This document shows positions 22,401 through 37,400 of a stretch of 64,000 bases of DNA, one piece after another (within the stretch, counting starts at the first letter, position 1; each line of letters starts with the position of its first letter). The notes beneath the pieces are model-generated. The model was not told where the DNA came from, did not search any database, and was given only the letters and a program-made list of their open reading frames with translations. The position numbers and the translations under genes are program-made. Origin of the DNA: Salinisphaera japonica YTM-1 (GTDB lineage Bacteria; Pseudomonadota; Gammaproteobacteria; Nevskiales; Salinisphaeraceae); assembly GCF_003788585.1 (NCBI RefSeq), contig NZ_AYKG01000056.1, positions 1 through 64,000 of the forward strand. Reading direction: 5' to 3'.

Positions 22401-25400
22401 CACGGTCGACGATGTGTTCACCCTCAACGTGGCCAACCCGGCGCCGGATGCCGCCGGTGACACGGGCCGCGTCAACGAAGACGCCGATCTCGTGGTTGCC
22501 GCGGCCAACGGCGTGCTGGCCAACGATGTGGATCCCGACGGCGATGTGCTGACCGTCGATCAGGTGACCGATCAGGCCGACAACGTGGGCCAGGCGATTG
22601 CAGGCGCCAACGGCGGTCTGTTCACGATCGCGGCCGATGGCAGCTATCGTTTTGCCACCAACGGCGCGTTCAATGATCTGGCCGCCGGTGATACCCGAGC
22701 CACATCCGTGACGTATCGGGTCTCTGACGGCCAGGGCGGTTTCGATACCGCACGGCTCGTCGTCACGGTACTGGGTACCAACGACGGCCCGGTTGCGGTC
22801 GCCGACGGCGCGGCTACCGACCAGAACACGCGGCTTGTCATCGAGGCCGGCCGCGGCGTGCTGGCCAATGATCGCGATGTCGACAACGGCGATACCTTGC
22901 GCGTGGTGGCCGTGGCCGGCCGCAGCGACGGTGTCACCACCGCGGTGGCCGGCAGCCAGGGCGGGCGTTTCACATTGGCCGCCGACGGCAGCTATGTGTT
23001 TGATCCGGGTGATGATTTCGCCTCGCTGGCCGCCGGCCAGACGGCCACGACGCGTGTCAACTATACGGTCTCCGACAGCCAGGGCGCGACCGCCGACAGC
23101 ATGGTCAGCGTCACCGTGACCGGCATCAACGATGCGCCGATCGCCCGGGGCCAACTGCCTGACCAGAGCGCAAGCGACGGCAATCAGGTCTCGATCAACA
23201 CGGCCGGCGGCTTTGCCGACGTGGATCGCGGCGATACGCTGGCCTACAGCGCCGACGGCCTGCCGCCGGGGCTGATGATCAATGTTGAAACCGGCATCAT
23301 CTCGGGCCAGCTTGCCCCCGATGCCTCGGACAACGGCCCGTATGCCGTGAGTGTGACGGCCACCGACGATGCCGGGGCCAGCGCCACGCAGCGCTTTATC
23401 TTCTCGGTAGCCGACCGCGCCTCGGTGGCCGCCGACGATGCGGCCTCGACCGACCAGAACACCGATCTTTCGGTGGATGCCGATAACGGCGTGCTGGCCA
23501 ACGATCAGGATCCCGACGGCGATGACCTGGCCGTGGTTTCGGTCACCGGTGATGCCGACGCGCTGGGCATGGGGGTTGCCGGCAGTAACGGTGGTGTCTT
23601 CACCGTCAACGCCGATGGCAGCTATGTCTTCTCGCCGGGCGACGATTTCGTGAACCTGGCGGCCGGTGATACCGCCACCACGTCGATCATCTACGGCCTG
23701 GACGGCAACGATGCCTCCGCGCGCCTGACGATCACGGTCTCTGGCATGAACGATGCGCCGGTGGTCGTGAACACGCCGGACGACGTCGATACCACCGACG
23801 GCAGCACGGTTACTATTGATACCGCCGATGCCTTCAACGATCCGGATCTGGGCGACACGCTGACCTATTCGGCTGACAATCTGCCGGATAATCTGGTCAT
23901 CGATCGCGATACCGGCCTGATTCAGGGCCGATTGGCCGCTGATGCCTCTGACAACGGCCCCTACCAGGTCGCGGTCACGGCCACTGATGCCGCCGGGCGC
24001 CAGGCCACGGTGATGTTCACGGTTCGTGTGGCCGATGTGCCCGCCGAGCCGGTCGATGACGCCGCGCGCACCGACGAAGACACCGCACTCGTGCGCCAGC
24101 CCGTCAACGGCGTGCTGGCCAACGATATCGATCCTGACGGCGACGTGCTGGCCGTGGATCAAGTCGCCGGTTCGCCCGACAACGTCGGCCAGGATGTGCC
24201 CGGCAGCAACGGCGGCGTGTTCGTCATCAATAACGACGGCAGCTATCGTTTCGATCCGGGCATGGATTTCCAGAGCCTGGCGGCTGGCGAGAGCGCGACC
24301 AGCTCGATCAGCTATCGCACCGACGGCGGCGCTGATACCGCCACGTTGACCGTCGTGGTCGACGGCGTGAACGACGCGCCGACCGCGCTCGGCCTGTCGC
24401 CAATGACCGCGAACGACAACCAGCAGGTCACGATCCCGACTGCCGGCGGTTTCGCTGATGTCGATACCAACGACGCCTTGTCGTATCAGGCGATGGGCCT
24501 GCCGGGCGGGTTGAGCATTGACGCCGATACCGGCCTGATCACCGGGCGTATCGCCGACGGCGCCGCGGCCCGTGGCCCCTACGATATTCAGATCACCGCC
24601 ACGGACCCGGCTGGCGCCAGTGCGGCCACGCGGTTCACGCTCACCGTCATCAACGACCCGGCTGTGGCCGTGGACGATGCCGCCGCCACGAGCGAAAACA
24701 CGGCCATCAGCCGGAACGCCGACAATGGCGTATTGGCCAACGACAGCGACAACGACACGCCGATGCTGGTCGTGGGTGCTGTGGCCGGGCAGGCCGATAA
24801 TGTCGGCCAGAGCGTCGCCGGATCGGACGGAGGCGCGTTCATCATCAACGCCGACGGCAGTTACAGCTTCGAGCCGGGCGATGATTTCGACATGCTGGCC
24901 GAAGGCGCGACCCGCACCACGAACATCACGTATCGCGTGGGCGACGTCGACGGTGAGACCAATACCGCCACGTTGACCGTCACGGTCATGGGTACCAACG
25001 ACGCCCCGCGTGTCGTTACGCCCCTGGGCGACAGTCAGGCCAGTGACGGCGCGGCTATCGACATCACCACGGCCGGTGCATTCGCCGACGTGGACAATGG
25101 CGATCGTTTGACCTACAGCGCCGATGGTCTGCCGCCGGGTATCTCGATCGATACCGACACCGGGCGTATCTTCGGCCAGCTGGCCGCTGATGCCTCGGTC
25201 GACGGGCCCTACACCATCACCGTGACCGCGACCGATCCGGCCGGCGCTTCGGTGGCCAGCGCGTTCGATCTGTCGGTGGCCAATATCGCGCCGATCGCAG
25301 CCGACGATATGGCTCAGGCAGCGGCCGAAGGCGCGGTGGCCGGCGATGTGCTGGCCAACGATCGCGACGGCGCGCCGGATGCCGATCCGCTGCGCGTTGT

Positions 25401-28400
25401 CGCCGCGGGCGGCGACGATGACAGCGTCGGCCAGGCTATCGCCGGTGATAACGGCGGCCAGTTTACGGTCAATGCCGACGGTAGCTATACCTTCACGGCC
25501 GGCGATGACTTCGCTTACCTGGCCGACGGCCAGACCGCGGTCACCCGCGTGACCTATCAGATCAGCGACGGCCAGGGCGGCAACGCCTCGGCCAGTCTGG
25601 CAATCACGGTCACCGGCGCCAACGATGCGCCGGTGGTGTCTGCCCCGCTGGGCGACGTCTCCGCCAACGACGGCGCACGGGTCACGATTCCCACGGCCAA
25701 CGCGTTCACCGATCCCGATCGCGGCGATGTGCTGTCTTATAGCGCCGACGGTCTGCCGGCCGGGCTTGCCATCGATGCCCAGACCGGTCTGATCACCGGC
25801 CGTCTGGCGTCTGATGCCTCGAACAACGGCCCGTATCGCATCACCGTGACCGCGACCGACCGGAACGGGGCCGCGGTCTCATCGGTGTTCAGCCTGTTGG
25901 CCAACGACCAGGCGGCGGTGGCCAATAGTGATACCGCCAGCACCGGTGAGGACGTGGTGCTCGTACGCGATGCGGCCAACGGCGTGCTCGCCAACGACCG
26001 TGATCCCGACGGGGATGCGCTGTCCGTGGCTGCGGTCAACGGACAGGCGGGCAACGTCGGTGCACGTATCGCCGGCGATAACGGCGGCGTGTTCATCGTG
26101 GCCGCCGACGGTAGTTATCGCTTCGAGCCGGGCACCGATTTCGATCGCCTGGCCGCGGGCGATCAGGCCACCAGTGCGGTGACCTACCAGGTGGCCGGCA
26201 ACGGCGCGCCCGGTGGCACGGCGACGCTCTCGGTCACGGTGCAGGGCACCAACGATGCGCCGCAGGTCGTGGATCCGCTGGCCGATATCGATACCCGCGA
26301 CGGTGACACGCTGGTCATCGCCACCGCTGACGCGTTCAAAGATATCGATGCCGGCGATCGTCTGACCTACAGCGCTGATAACCTGCCCGACGGGCTGGCC
26401 ATCGATGCCGCCACGGGCATCATCTCCGGGCGTCTGGACTCGGATGCGTCGCAGAACGCCCCCTACGAGATCATCGTGGTGGCAACGGATGCCAGCGGCG
26501 TACCGGCCGAGGCGCGCTTCACGCTCAATGCCTTCAACGTGGCCCCGCAGGCCGGCGACGACACGGCAACGACCGCACAGAACGACGTACTGAGTGTCAA
26601 CGCCGACGACGGCGTGCTGGCCAATGATGCAGACGGCACGGCCGACTTCGACGCGATTAACGTCGCCGAGGTCGGCGGCAATGCCGATCGCGTCGGGGCC
26701 GGTGTGGCCGGTGATCAAGGCGGCTCGTTCGTCATCAACGCCGACGGCAGCTATATCTTTGATCCGGGCATGGATTTCGATGCCCTGGCCGCGGGCCAGA
26801 GTGCGACGACGTCGGTGCGTTATACCGTCTCCGACGGTCAGGGTGGTACGGCACAGGCCACGCTGGCCGTGCAGGTCACCGGCACCAACGATGCGCCGAC
26901 GCTGGTCAGGCCCATCGCCGCTCAGAACGCATCGGACAATCAGGACATCGTCATTGCGGTGAGCGGCACGTTCCGTGATGTGGATACCGGCGACCGGCTG
27001 ACCTACAGCGCCGACGGCCTGCCCGACGGTTTGATGATCGATCCCGAGACCGGCCTAATCGCCGGCACCCTGGCCGACGATGCCTCGATGATGAATAACG
27101 GCAGCTATGTCGTGACCGTCACCGGCACCGATCGAAGTGGCGCGAGCGTCAGCGACCAGTTCACGCTGAGCGTGATCGCGCGTCCGGCCGACGCGGTGGC
27201 TGATCAGGGTCGAACCGACGAGAACACCGATTTGTCGGTGGCAGCCCCGGGCGTGCTGGCCAACGATGCCCGTGCCACCACGGTGGCCGGCGTGGCCGGT
27301 TCTGCCGAGCGCGTGGGCCAGACCGTGGCCGGCAGCGACGGCGGCGTATTTGTCATCAACGCCGACGGCAGCTACAGCTTCTCGCCCGACGCCGATTTCG
27401 AAAATCTGGAGATCGGCGATACCGCCACGACCTCGATCACTTATCAGGTGGATGACGGTCGCGGCGGCTTGGCCCAGGCCACGCTGACGATCACCGTCGA
27501 CGGCGTGAACGACGCGCCCACCGTGGCCCAGGCGGCGGGCGATCAACGCAACGACGACGGCGATCGCGTCACGATCGACACCGCGGGCCTGTTCGCCGAT
27601 GTCGACGACAACGACACGCTGACCTACAGCGCCGACGGCCTGCCCGACGGCGTGGCCATCGATCCGGCCACCGGCCGTATCACCGGCCGCCTGGCCAGTG
27701 ATGCCTCACAGAACGGCCCTTACACCGTCACGTTGACCGCCACCGACAGCCAGAACGCCAGCGCAAGCCAGACGTTCACCTGGACCATCGACAATCTGGC
27801 CCCGGTAGCCGCGGATGACCGTGGCGCGATCACCGCCGGCGGCGATCCGATCACGGGCGACGTGCTGGCCAATGATCTTGACGGTGCGCCGGACGACGAC
27901 ATGCTGCGTGTGGCTCAGGTGGCCGGTAGCGCCGACAACCTGGGCATGGCCGTACGTGGCACTCAGGGTGGGTCGTTCACGCTGCGTGCCGATGGCAGCT
28001 ACAGCTTCGATGCCGGTCAGGATTTCAAGAACCTGGCTGCCGGCCAGACCCGTGGCACGGCCATCGATTATGTCGTCACCGACAATCAGGGCGGTACGGA
28101 CACCGGACGTTTGATCGTCACCGTCACCGGAGTCAACGATGGCCCGGTCATCGTCACTCCGTTGGCCGATACGCGTTCCAACGATGGTGCGAGCGTCGCG
28201 CTGTCAACGGCGGGCGCCTTTGCTGATCCGGACGCCGGCGATGCGCTGTCCTACAGCGCCGACGGCCTGCCCGAGGGCCTGGCCATCGATGCCAATACCG
28301 GCATCATCACTGGCCAGGCGGCCAGCGATGCGTCGGTCAACGGCCCGTACACCGTGGTGGTCACGGCCACCGACGGTGCCGGCCAGAGTACGAGCTCTCG

Positions 28401-31400
28401 TTTTGCCTGGGCCTTTGACAACGTGGCCCCGATGGCCACCGACGACATGGCGCGCGGTAACGACGGCGTGCGCCAGACCGGCAACGTGCTGATCAACGAC
28501 GTTGACGGCGCGCCGGACAACGATGCCCTGAATGTCGCCCGCGTGGCCGGCGATGCCGATAACGTCGGCCAGTCGGTCACCGGCGATCGCGGTGGCCGAT
28601 TCACCATCGACGCCGACGGCAGTTATGTCTTCGTGCCCGGCAACGACTTCGTGGATCTGGCCGCGGGTGAGACCCGCTCGACCCAGATCACCTATCAGGT
28701 CGGTGACGGTCAGGGCGGTCTGGACACCGCGACGATCACGGTCACGGTCGTGGGCATCAATCAGGGGCCGACCACGGTCTCGCCGCTGGCCGACATCACG
28801 GCCAACGATGGTGCCAGCGTGGCCATTGCCACCGCCGGCTCGTTTGCCGATGCCGACAACGGCGACACGCTGACCTACAGCGCCCAAGGCCTGCCGCAGG
28901 GTCTGGTCATCGATGCCGATACCGGGCTCATTACCGGCAGCCTGGCCTTCGATGCCTCTGAGCGGGCGCCGGTTCAGGTGCAGGTCACCGCGACCGATCG
29001 TGCCGGCGTGGCCACGACGAGCACGTTCATGCTGACCAGCCTGAACGTCGCCCCGGAGGCCGTGGACGATACGGTCATCGACGAGGCTGGCATTACAGCC
29101 ACGGGCAATGTGCTGGCCAACGATCGCGACGGTGCGACCGATGGCGACAGGCTCGTTGTGAGCGCGGTCAATAACGACCCGGCCGGCGTGGGCCAGGACG
29201 TGGCGGCCAGCAACGGCGGGACGTTCCGCATCGCCGCGGATGGCAGCTATCAGTTCCTGCCGGGCGATGATTTCACCAACCTGGCGGTCGGCGAGCAGGC
29301 CGTCACCCAGGTGACGTATCGTGTATCCGATGGCCAGGGCGCGTTTGATACGGCAGCCTTGATCGTCACCGTGAACGGCGTTAACGATGCACCGCAGGTC
29401 GTGCGCGATCTGGCGCCCACGCCGGCCGGCGACGGGCAGAGCGTGACGCTGGAAACAGCGACCGCGTTCGTTGATCCCGACAACGGCGATCGGCTGACCT
29501 ATCGCGCCGACGGCCTGCCCAACGGGCTGGCCATCGATGCCGATACCGGGCGCATCACCGGCGCGCTGGCAAGTGACGCCTCGGTCGGCAGCCCGTATCC
29601 GATTGATATCACGGCAACCGATCAGAGCGGTGCCAGCGCGACCACGCGCTTCACCCTGACGGCTGTCAACGCGGCCCCCATCGCTGTGGGCGATAGTGCC
29701 ACCACCGGCGAACGCGCCGGTCTGGACGTGCCGGCCGCCCAGGGCGTACTGGCCAACGACCGCGACGGCGGGCTCGATCGTGATGCCTTGCAGATCGTGG
29801 CCGTCAACAACGACGCCAACGCCATCGGCACGCCTGTCATGGGCAGCAACGGCGGTGTATTCGTCCTGCGCGACGATGGCAGCTATACCTTCGATCCACA
29901 GGATGCCTTTGCCGGGCTCGGGGCCGGGGAATCGGCAACCACCACCCTCGAATACCGCATCAGCGACGGCCAGGGCGGTTTTTCAAGCGCCAATCTCGTG
30001 GTCACGATCATGGGCGCCAACGATGCGCCGCAGGTCATCGCCTCGACGGCCAGCCAGTCGGCCGATGATGGCTCGACCGTGGCCATTGCGGCCGGCGCGG
30101 CGTTCGCCGATCCGGATTCCGTGCTGACCTTCATGGCCGACGGCCTGCCGGACGGCCTGATGATCGATGCCGATTCCGGGCTCATCACGGGCCGCTTGGC
30201 CAGCGATGCCTCGGTGCGCGGGCCTTATGTGATCACGGTTACCGCAACCGACGATCAAGGGGCGGCCGTCACGGATCGTTTCACTCTGAGTGCCAACAAC
30301 ACCGTGCCGGTCGCGGCCGCGGACACCGCCAGTACGCCGGCCGATCAGGCCCTGGCCAGCGCGCCGGGCGCCGGCGTGCTCGCCAACGATCGTGATGCCG
30401 ACGGCGACAGGCTCGTGGTCTCCCAGATCAACGGCGAGGCCAACGCGCTGGGGCGCAGTGTCGCCGGTGATCAGGGCGGGCTGTTCCGTATCAACGCTGA
30501 CGGCAGCTATACCTTTGACCCCAACGGTGCCTTTGACACCTTGGCCGCCGGCCAGAGCGCGATCACCTCGGTGTCCTATACGGTCTCCGACGGCCAGGGC
30601 GGCACCCGTCAGAGCGATCTCACCGTCACGGTGCAGGGCGTCAACGACGCGCCGACGGTCATGCCGGTCGAAGATCAGAACGCCCGCGATCGGGATCAGG
30701 TCGCGATTGCGGCCGGTAACGCGTTTGCTGATATCGATACCGGCGACAACCTGACCTTCACGGCCAACGGCCTGCCGATGGGGCTTGCCATCGATACTGC
30801 CACCGGCCGTATCACCGGCCAGCTGGCCGCCGATGCCTCCGATAACGGCCCGTACACCATCACCGTGTCGGCCACCGACCGGCTGGGCGCCACGGTCAGC
30901 ACACAATTTGCGCTGAACGTCGCCGATCAGCCATCGATCGCGGCTGATGACTCGGCCACGGTCTCGGAAAACGCCACCCTGTCGCGCAACGCGGCCAACG
31001 GCGTGCTGGCCAACGATATCGATCCCGACGGCGACGGGCTGTCGGTGGTTCAGGTCAACGGCCAGGCAAATGCCGTGGGCGCCAGTGTTGCCGGTACGCG
31101 CGGCGGCCTGTTCACGATCGGCGCCGACGGCAGCTATACCTTCACCACGGCCAATGCCTTTGATGCGCTCGGCGCCGGCCAGACGGCCACCACGTCGGTC
31201 ACCTACGGTATCGCCGACGACAACGGCGGTACGACCACGGCCACGCTGACGGTCACCGTGACCGGCACCAATGATGCGCCGCGCGTGGTCGCCACGATCG
31301 GCGATGCCGCTGCCGGCGTGGGCGATACGGTTTCGCTGGCCACGGCCGATGCCTTCGCCGATGCCGATGACAACGATCGGCTGACCTATACCGCCGACAA

Positions 31401-34400
31401 CCTGCCGGCCGGGCTGTCGATCGATGCCGATACCGGCGTCATCAGCGGCACGCTGGGCGCGGGCAACAACGTTGACGGGCCGATTACCATCGCGGTGACG
31501 GCCACGGATCGCAGCGGTGCCACGGCCACCACATCGTTTGATTTCACGGTCAACGACACGCCGGTACAGGCGGTTGACGACAGCTTGACCACAGGCGAGA
31601 ACACACCCGTTTCTGCCGATGCGGATAACGGCGTGCTGGCCAACGATCGCGACGTTGACGGCACGCCGCTCACGGTCGGTCAGGTCAACGGCCAGGCCGA
31701 CAATGTCGGCTTGAGCGTGGCCGGCAATAATGGCGGCACGTTCGTCATCAGTGCTGACGGCAGCTACAGCTTTGATCCGGGTACAGATTTCGATGCCCTG
31801 GCCCCCGGCCAGACGGCATCCACCTCGGTGACCTATCTGCCGGTCGGCGGGGACACGCCGGCCACGCTCAGCGTGACGCTCACCGGTGCCAACGACGTAC
31901 CGACGACGACCGGCATCGCGCCGATCACGGCCAACGTCAATGCGCCGGTGCAGGTATCGCTGGCCGATGCCTTCAACGATATCGACAACGGTGACCGCCT
32001 GAGCTTCACCGCCGACGGACTCCCGCCGGGGCTGAGTCTGGATGCCGACACCGGCGTGATCAGCGGTACGGTCGGCCCGGACGCTGCCCGCGATATGCCG
32101 TATCAGGTGATCGTGACCGTTACCGACGGCGCGGGTGCCAGCGTGAGCACGGCCTTCGATTATCGCGTGGTCGACAATCCCGCCACGGCGATCGACGACA
32201 CGGCAACGACCGACGAGAACACCGCCGTCCAGCGTGATGCCGCCAACGGCGTGCTGGCCAACGACCGCGACGACGATACGCCGAACCCGGTCGTGGGCGC
32301 GGTCAACGGCCGGCCCGGCAATGTCGGCATGGCTGTTACCGGCAGCCAGGGCGGCACGTTCATCGTCAACGCCGACGGCAGCTACGCGTTCGATCCGAAC
32401 GGTGCCTTCGATAACCTGGCGGCCGACCAGAGTGCCACCACCCAGATCACGTATCAGGTGGGCGCCGGCGGCGACGGCGCCACGGCCACGCTCGTGATCA
32501 CGGTGCAGGGCGTCAATAATGCGCCGACCACGATCGGTGCGATCGACGACGTCGCCGCGCGTGACGGCCAGACCGTGGCGATCGGCACGGCGGATGTGTT
32601 CGCCGATGCCGATCGCGGCGATGTTCTGGTCTATAGCGCCGACAATCTGCCGGCCGGGCTGGCGATCGATGCCGATACCGGCCTGATCAGCGGCCGGCTG
32701 GCTGGCGACGCCTCGCAGCAGGGTCCGTTCACCATCGTGGTCACGGCCACCGATGGCCAGGGGGCGGCCACGACGGCGCGCTTCACGTTGGACGCCACCA
32801 ACATCGCGCCGGTCGCGGTCAGCGATAATGCGACCACCGGTGCCCAGGCCCCGGCCACAGGTAACGTGCTGGCCAACGACCGTGATGGTGCACCGGATAC
32901 CGATGCGCTGACGGTGATCGGCGTGGGCGGTCGTGCCGACAATGTGGGCAACCGTCTTGCTGGTAGCGTCGGCGGTCAGTTCACGATCATGGCCAACGGC
33001 GATTATCGCTTTGAGCCGGGCAACGACTTCGCCGGCCTCGCGGCCGGCCAGTCCGCCAGCACCCAGGTCAGCTATCAGGTTAGCGATGGCCAGGGCGGCA
33101 CGGCCACCACGACGCTCGTGGTCACCGTGATGGGCGTCGACGATGCCCCGACGGTGGTCGCGCCGATTGCTGACGTATCCGCCAACGACGGTACCTCGGT
33201 CCAGATCGAGACTGCCGGCGCGTTTGCGGACCCCGATGCCAACGCTGTGCTGACCTACACCGCTGACGGTCTGCCTGACGGCCTGATGATTGATGCCGAC
33301 ACCGGGCGCATCACCGGTCAGCTCGGCGCTAACGCCTCTGATAACGCGCCGTACTCGGTCACGATCACCGCCACCGATCAGGGCGGGAATCAGGTCACCG
33401 ATACGTTCGTCATTCGCGTGAACGATCAGGCAAGTGTTGCCATCGATGATCGCGGCACGACCGGCGAAAACACGCCGCTCGTCGTCAATGCCGCCAACGG
33501 CGTGCTGGCCAACGACATCAACCCGGACGGCGATACGCTCTCGGTGGTGGCGGTCAACGGCGGGCCCGATCGTGTCGGCCAACGTGTTGTCGGTAGCCAG
33601 GGCGGCGTCTTCACGCTCATGGCCGACGGCAGCTATCGCTTCGAGCCGGGGGCCGATTTCGATCGCCTGGCCCAGGGCGAGCAAGCGATCACGAGCATCA
33701 CGTATCGTGTCTCCGGTGCGGCCGACGGCACCGATACCGCCACCTTGAGCGTGGCGGTCACGGGCGTGAACGACGCGCCCAACGTGGTGACGCCGCTGGT
33801 CGATCGGCGTGAGGCCGAGGGCGCATCGGTCGCGATTGCCACCGCCGGCGCTTTTGCCGACGCGGATCGCGGCGATACGCTGCGTTTTGCGGCCACGGGC
33901 CTGCCGAGCGGGCTGACGATCGATTCCGGTACCGGTTTGATTACCGGAACGCTGGCTCGCGACGCGGCTGCCAACGGGCCCTACACGGTCACCGTGACGG
34001 CCACCGACAACTTCGGCCAGAGCATCGACAGTCGCTTCATGCTGACGGCGTTCAACCGGCCGGTCAGTGCCGTGGCCGACACGGCCGCGGCCACCGCGGA
34101 TCGCACGCTATCGGTCAACGCCGCTAACGGCGTACTGGCCAACGATCGCGACGGCGACGGAGATCGCCTGTCGGTCGCGGCCGTCAACGGTCGCGCTGAG
34201 GCCGTGGGTCAATCCGTGGTCGCGGCCAACGGCGGGCGATTCACGATCGCCGCCGACGGCAGCTATGTATTCGATCCGAACGGCGATTTCGCCAGCCTCG
34301 CGGCGGGCCAGACGGCCACGACGTCGATCCGCTACACCACGAGCGATGGCCAGGGCTCGACACAGGCCACCACGTTGTCGGTCACCGTGACCGGCGTGAA

Positions 34401-37400
34401 CGATGCGCCGATCGTTGTCGCCCCGCTGGCGGATATCAACGCCAACAACGGCGAACGGGTCTCGATCCCGACGAGCGGCATCTTCCGCGACGTCGACAAC
34501 GGCGATCGCCTGTCGTATCAAGCCGACGGCTTGCCCATCGGTCTGGCAATCGACCCCGATACCGGGCTGATCACCGGTCAACTCGCGGCCGATGCCAGTA
34601 ACCGTGGCCCTTATACCGTGGCCGTCACCGCGACCGATACGCGCGGCGCCACGATAACCAGCCAGGTGACAATTAGCGTGGGCGAGCGTCCCACGGTGGC
34701 CATCGATGATACGAACCGCACCACAGAAGGCGCGGCGATCGATATCGCAGCCCCCGGCGTGCTGGCCAACGATCGCGATCCCAACGGCGATGGCCGCACG
34801 GTCGTGGGTGTCGCCGGCACCAGCCAGGTCGGCACCGAGTTGGCCGGCACCAACGGCGGTATCTTCGTCATCAATGCCGACGGTAGCTATCGCTTTGATC
34901 CGGGCCAGGATTTCATTGGCCTGGCCGCGGATCAGACGGCGACGACCTCAATCACCTACCAGACCGCCAACGATGTCGGTGGGCAGGACACGACACGCCT
35001 GACCATCACCGTCGACGGCCAGAACAACGCGCCCACCGTCGTCACCCCGCTTGCGCCGCAGGCCGCGCGCGACGGCGATACCGTGGCGCTCGCCACGGCC
35101 GGCACGTTCGCCGATGCCGATCGCAGTGATCGGCTGAGCTACAGCGCGACCGGCTTGCCAGCCGGGCTGGCCATCGATGCTGATACCGGCCGAATCACGG
35201 GTCGTCTGGCCGCCGATGCATCGGCCGGCGCGCCTTATACCATCGTGGTGACGGCGACCGACGGCCAGGGCGCCTCAGCCCAGTCGCAGTTCGCGCTCAG
35301 CGTGACCAACCCGGCCCCGGTGGCCGTGGACGATACGGCGACCAATACGGCGGGCGCTGAGACCACGGGCAACGTGCTGACCAACGATGCCGACGGCGCC
35401 TTCGACGACGACACGTTGCGCGTCGATCGTGTCCGTGGCCGTGCCGATGGCGTTGATGCGGCTGTTCGCGGCAGTCAGGGTGGCCTGTTCACGCTGGGGG
35501 CCGACGGCAACTATTCGTTTACCGCCAACGGCGATTTCGATCGCCTGGCGGCCGGTGCCACGGCGACCACGTCGATCACCTATCGCGTGGCCGACGGCCA
35601 GGGCGGCACCGATACGGCCACGCTTGCGGTCACGGTCACCGGCGTGAACGATGCGCCCGCCGTGGCGCGTGATCTGGCTGATCGTAGCGATACCGACGGC
35701 CAGACGATTCGCCTGGATACAGCGGCCAATTTCAACGATGCCGATATCGGCGATCGCCTGACCTACCAGGCCGACAATCTGCCGCCGGGGCTATCGATCG
35801 ACGCCAATACCGGCGTGATCCAAGGGCGCCTGACGGCCGATGCATCACTGAGGGCGCCGTACCAGGTCAGCGTGACGGCAACAGACGCCGCCGGCGCGTC
35901 GGTCACCAGCCAATTCACCTGGCGCGTGGTCAACCTGGCACCGGTAGCCGTCGATGACCGGGCCACGATTGACGCTCGTAACGCCGGTGCCGGCAGCGTT
36001 CTGGCCAACGATCGCGACGCCGCGCCGGACAACGATGCCCTGCGCGTGGATCGCGTAGGCGGTCAGGCTGATGATGTCGGCCAGAGCGTGGCCGGCAGTA
36101 ACGGCGGCCGGTTCACGGTGGCTGCCGACGGCAGCTGGCGCTTTGATCCGAACGGTGCCTTCACCGGTCTGGCGGCCGGCCAGCAGGCCGATACGCGTAT
36201 CAGCTATCGCATCACAGACGGCCAGGGCGGTAGCGCCACGGCCAACCTGGTGGTCACGGTCACCGGCGTCAACGACGCGCCCACCGTCGTGAACCGAGCC
36301 GATCCGGCGCCGGTCTTCGACGGCGATCGCATCAATCTGTCGGTCAGCGAGCGATTCGCTGATGCCGACCAGGGGGATGTGCTGTCCTATGCCGCCACCG
36401 GTCTGCCTGAAGGCCTGATGCTCGATCCGGCCACCGGGCGTATCTCGGGCCGGTTGGCCAGTGATGCCTCGGCTGACGGGCCCTATGTCGTGACGCTTAC
36501 CGCGACCGATCGCCAGGGCGGCCAGGTTTCGACCGATATCCGCCTGACGGTGAACAATCGTGTGCCGGTCGCCGCCGATGACGCGGTGTCTGCAAGCGCC
36601 GATCGTCTGGCCCAGGCCAACGTGCTGGACAACGACCGCGACGGCCTGGCCGATACCGATACGTTGTTCGTCGACCAGGTGGCCGGCTCGGCCGACAACG
36701 TTGGTGTGGCGGTTGCCGGCAGCAACGGCGGCCAGTTCGCCATCGCAAGCGACGGCAGCCTGACGTTCACGCCGGGCAACGACTTCGATGCGCTGGCGCC
36801 AGGCCGCACGGCCAGTACCGCCATCACATATCAAGTCTCCGACGGTCAGGGCGGCGTGGCCACGGCTCGTGTCGTCGTCACCGTTACCGGCGTCAACGAT
36901 GCACCGCGCGTTGTCGAAGCGCTTGACGATCGTCGGGTCGCTGACGGCAACGCCGTGGTTATCGCGGCCGGGCAAGCGTTCGCCGATGCCGATACCGGCG
37001 ATCGGCTGAGCTACAGCGCCACCGGCCTGCCGGCCGGGCTGACCATCGATGCCGAGACCGGCACCATTACCGGTAGCCTGGGCGCCGATGCCTCTCAGGC
37101 CGGGCCGTATCGCGTGACCGTTACGGCCACCGACGGCGCCGGTGCGCGTATCTCGAGCCCGTTCACGCTGACGGCCACGAACGTGGCCCCGGTCGCCGCG
37201 GCCGATCGTGTCTCGACCGGTGAGAACACGGTGGCCAGTGGCAACGTGCTGAAAAACGACGTCGACGGCGGGGCCGATCGCGATCCGCTGGCGGTCTCTC
37301 AGGTCGATGGGCGAGCTGATGCCGTGGGCACGGCGGTCGCCGGCAGTGCAGGCGGTCGTTTCACGATCGGTGCCGACGGCCAGTACCGCTTCGATCCGGG

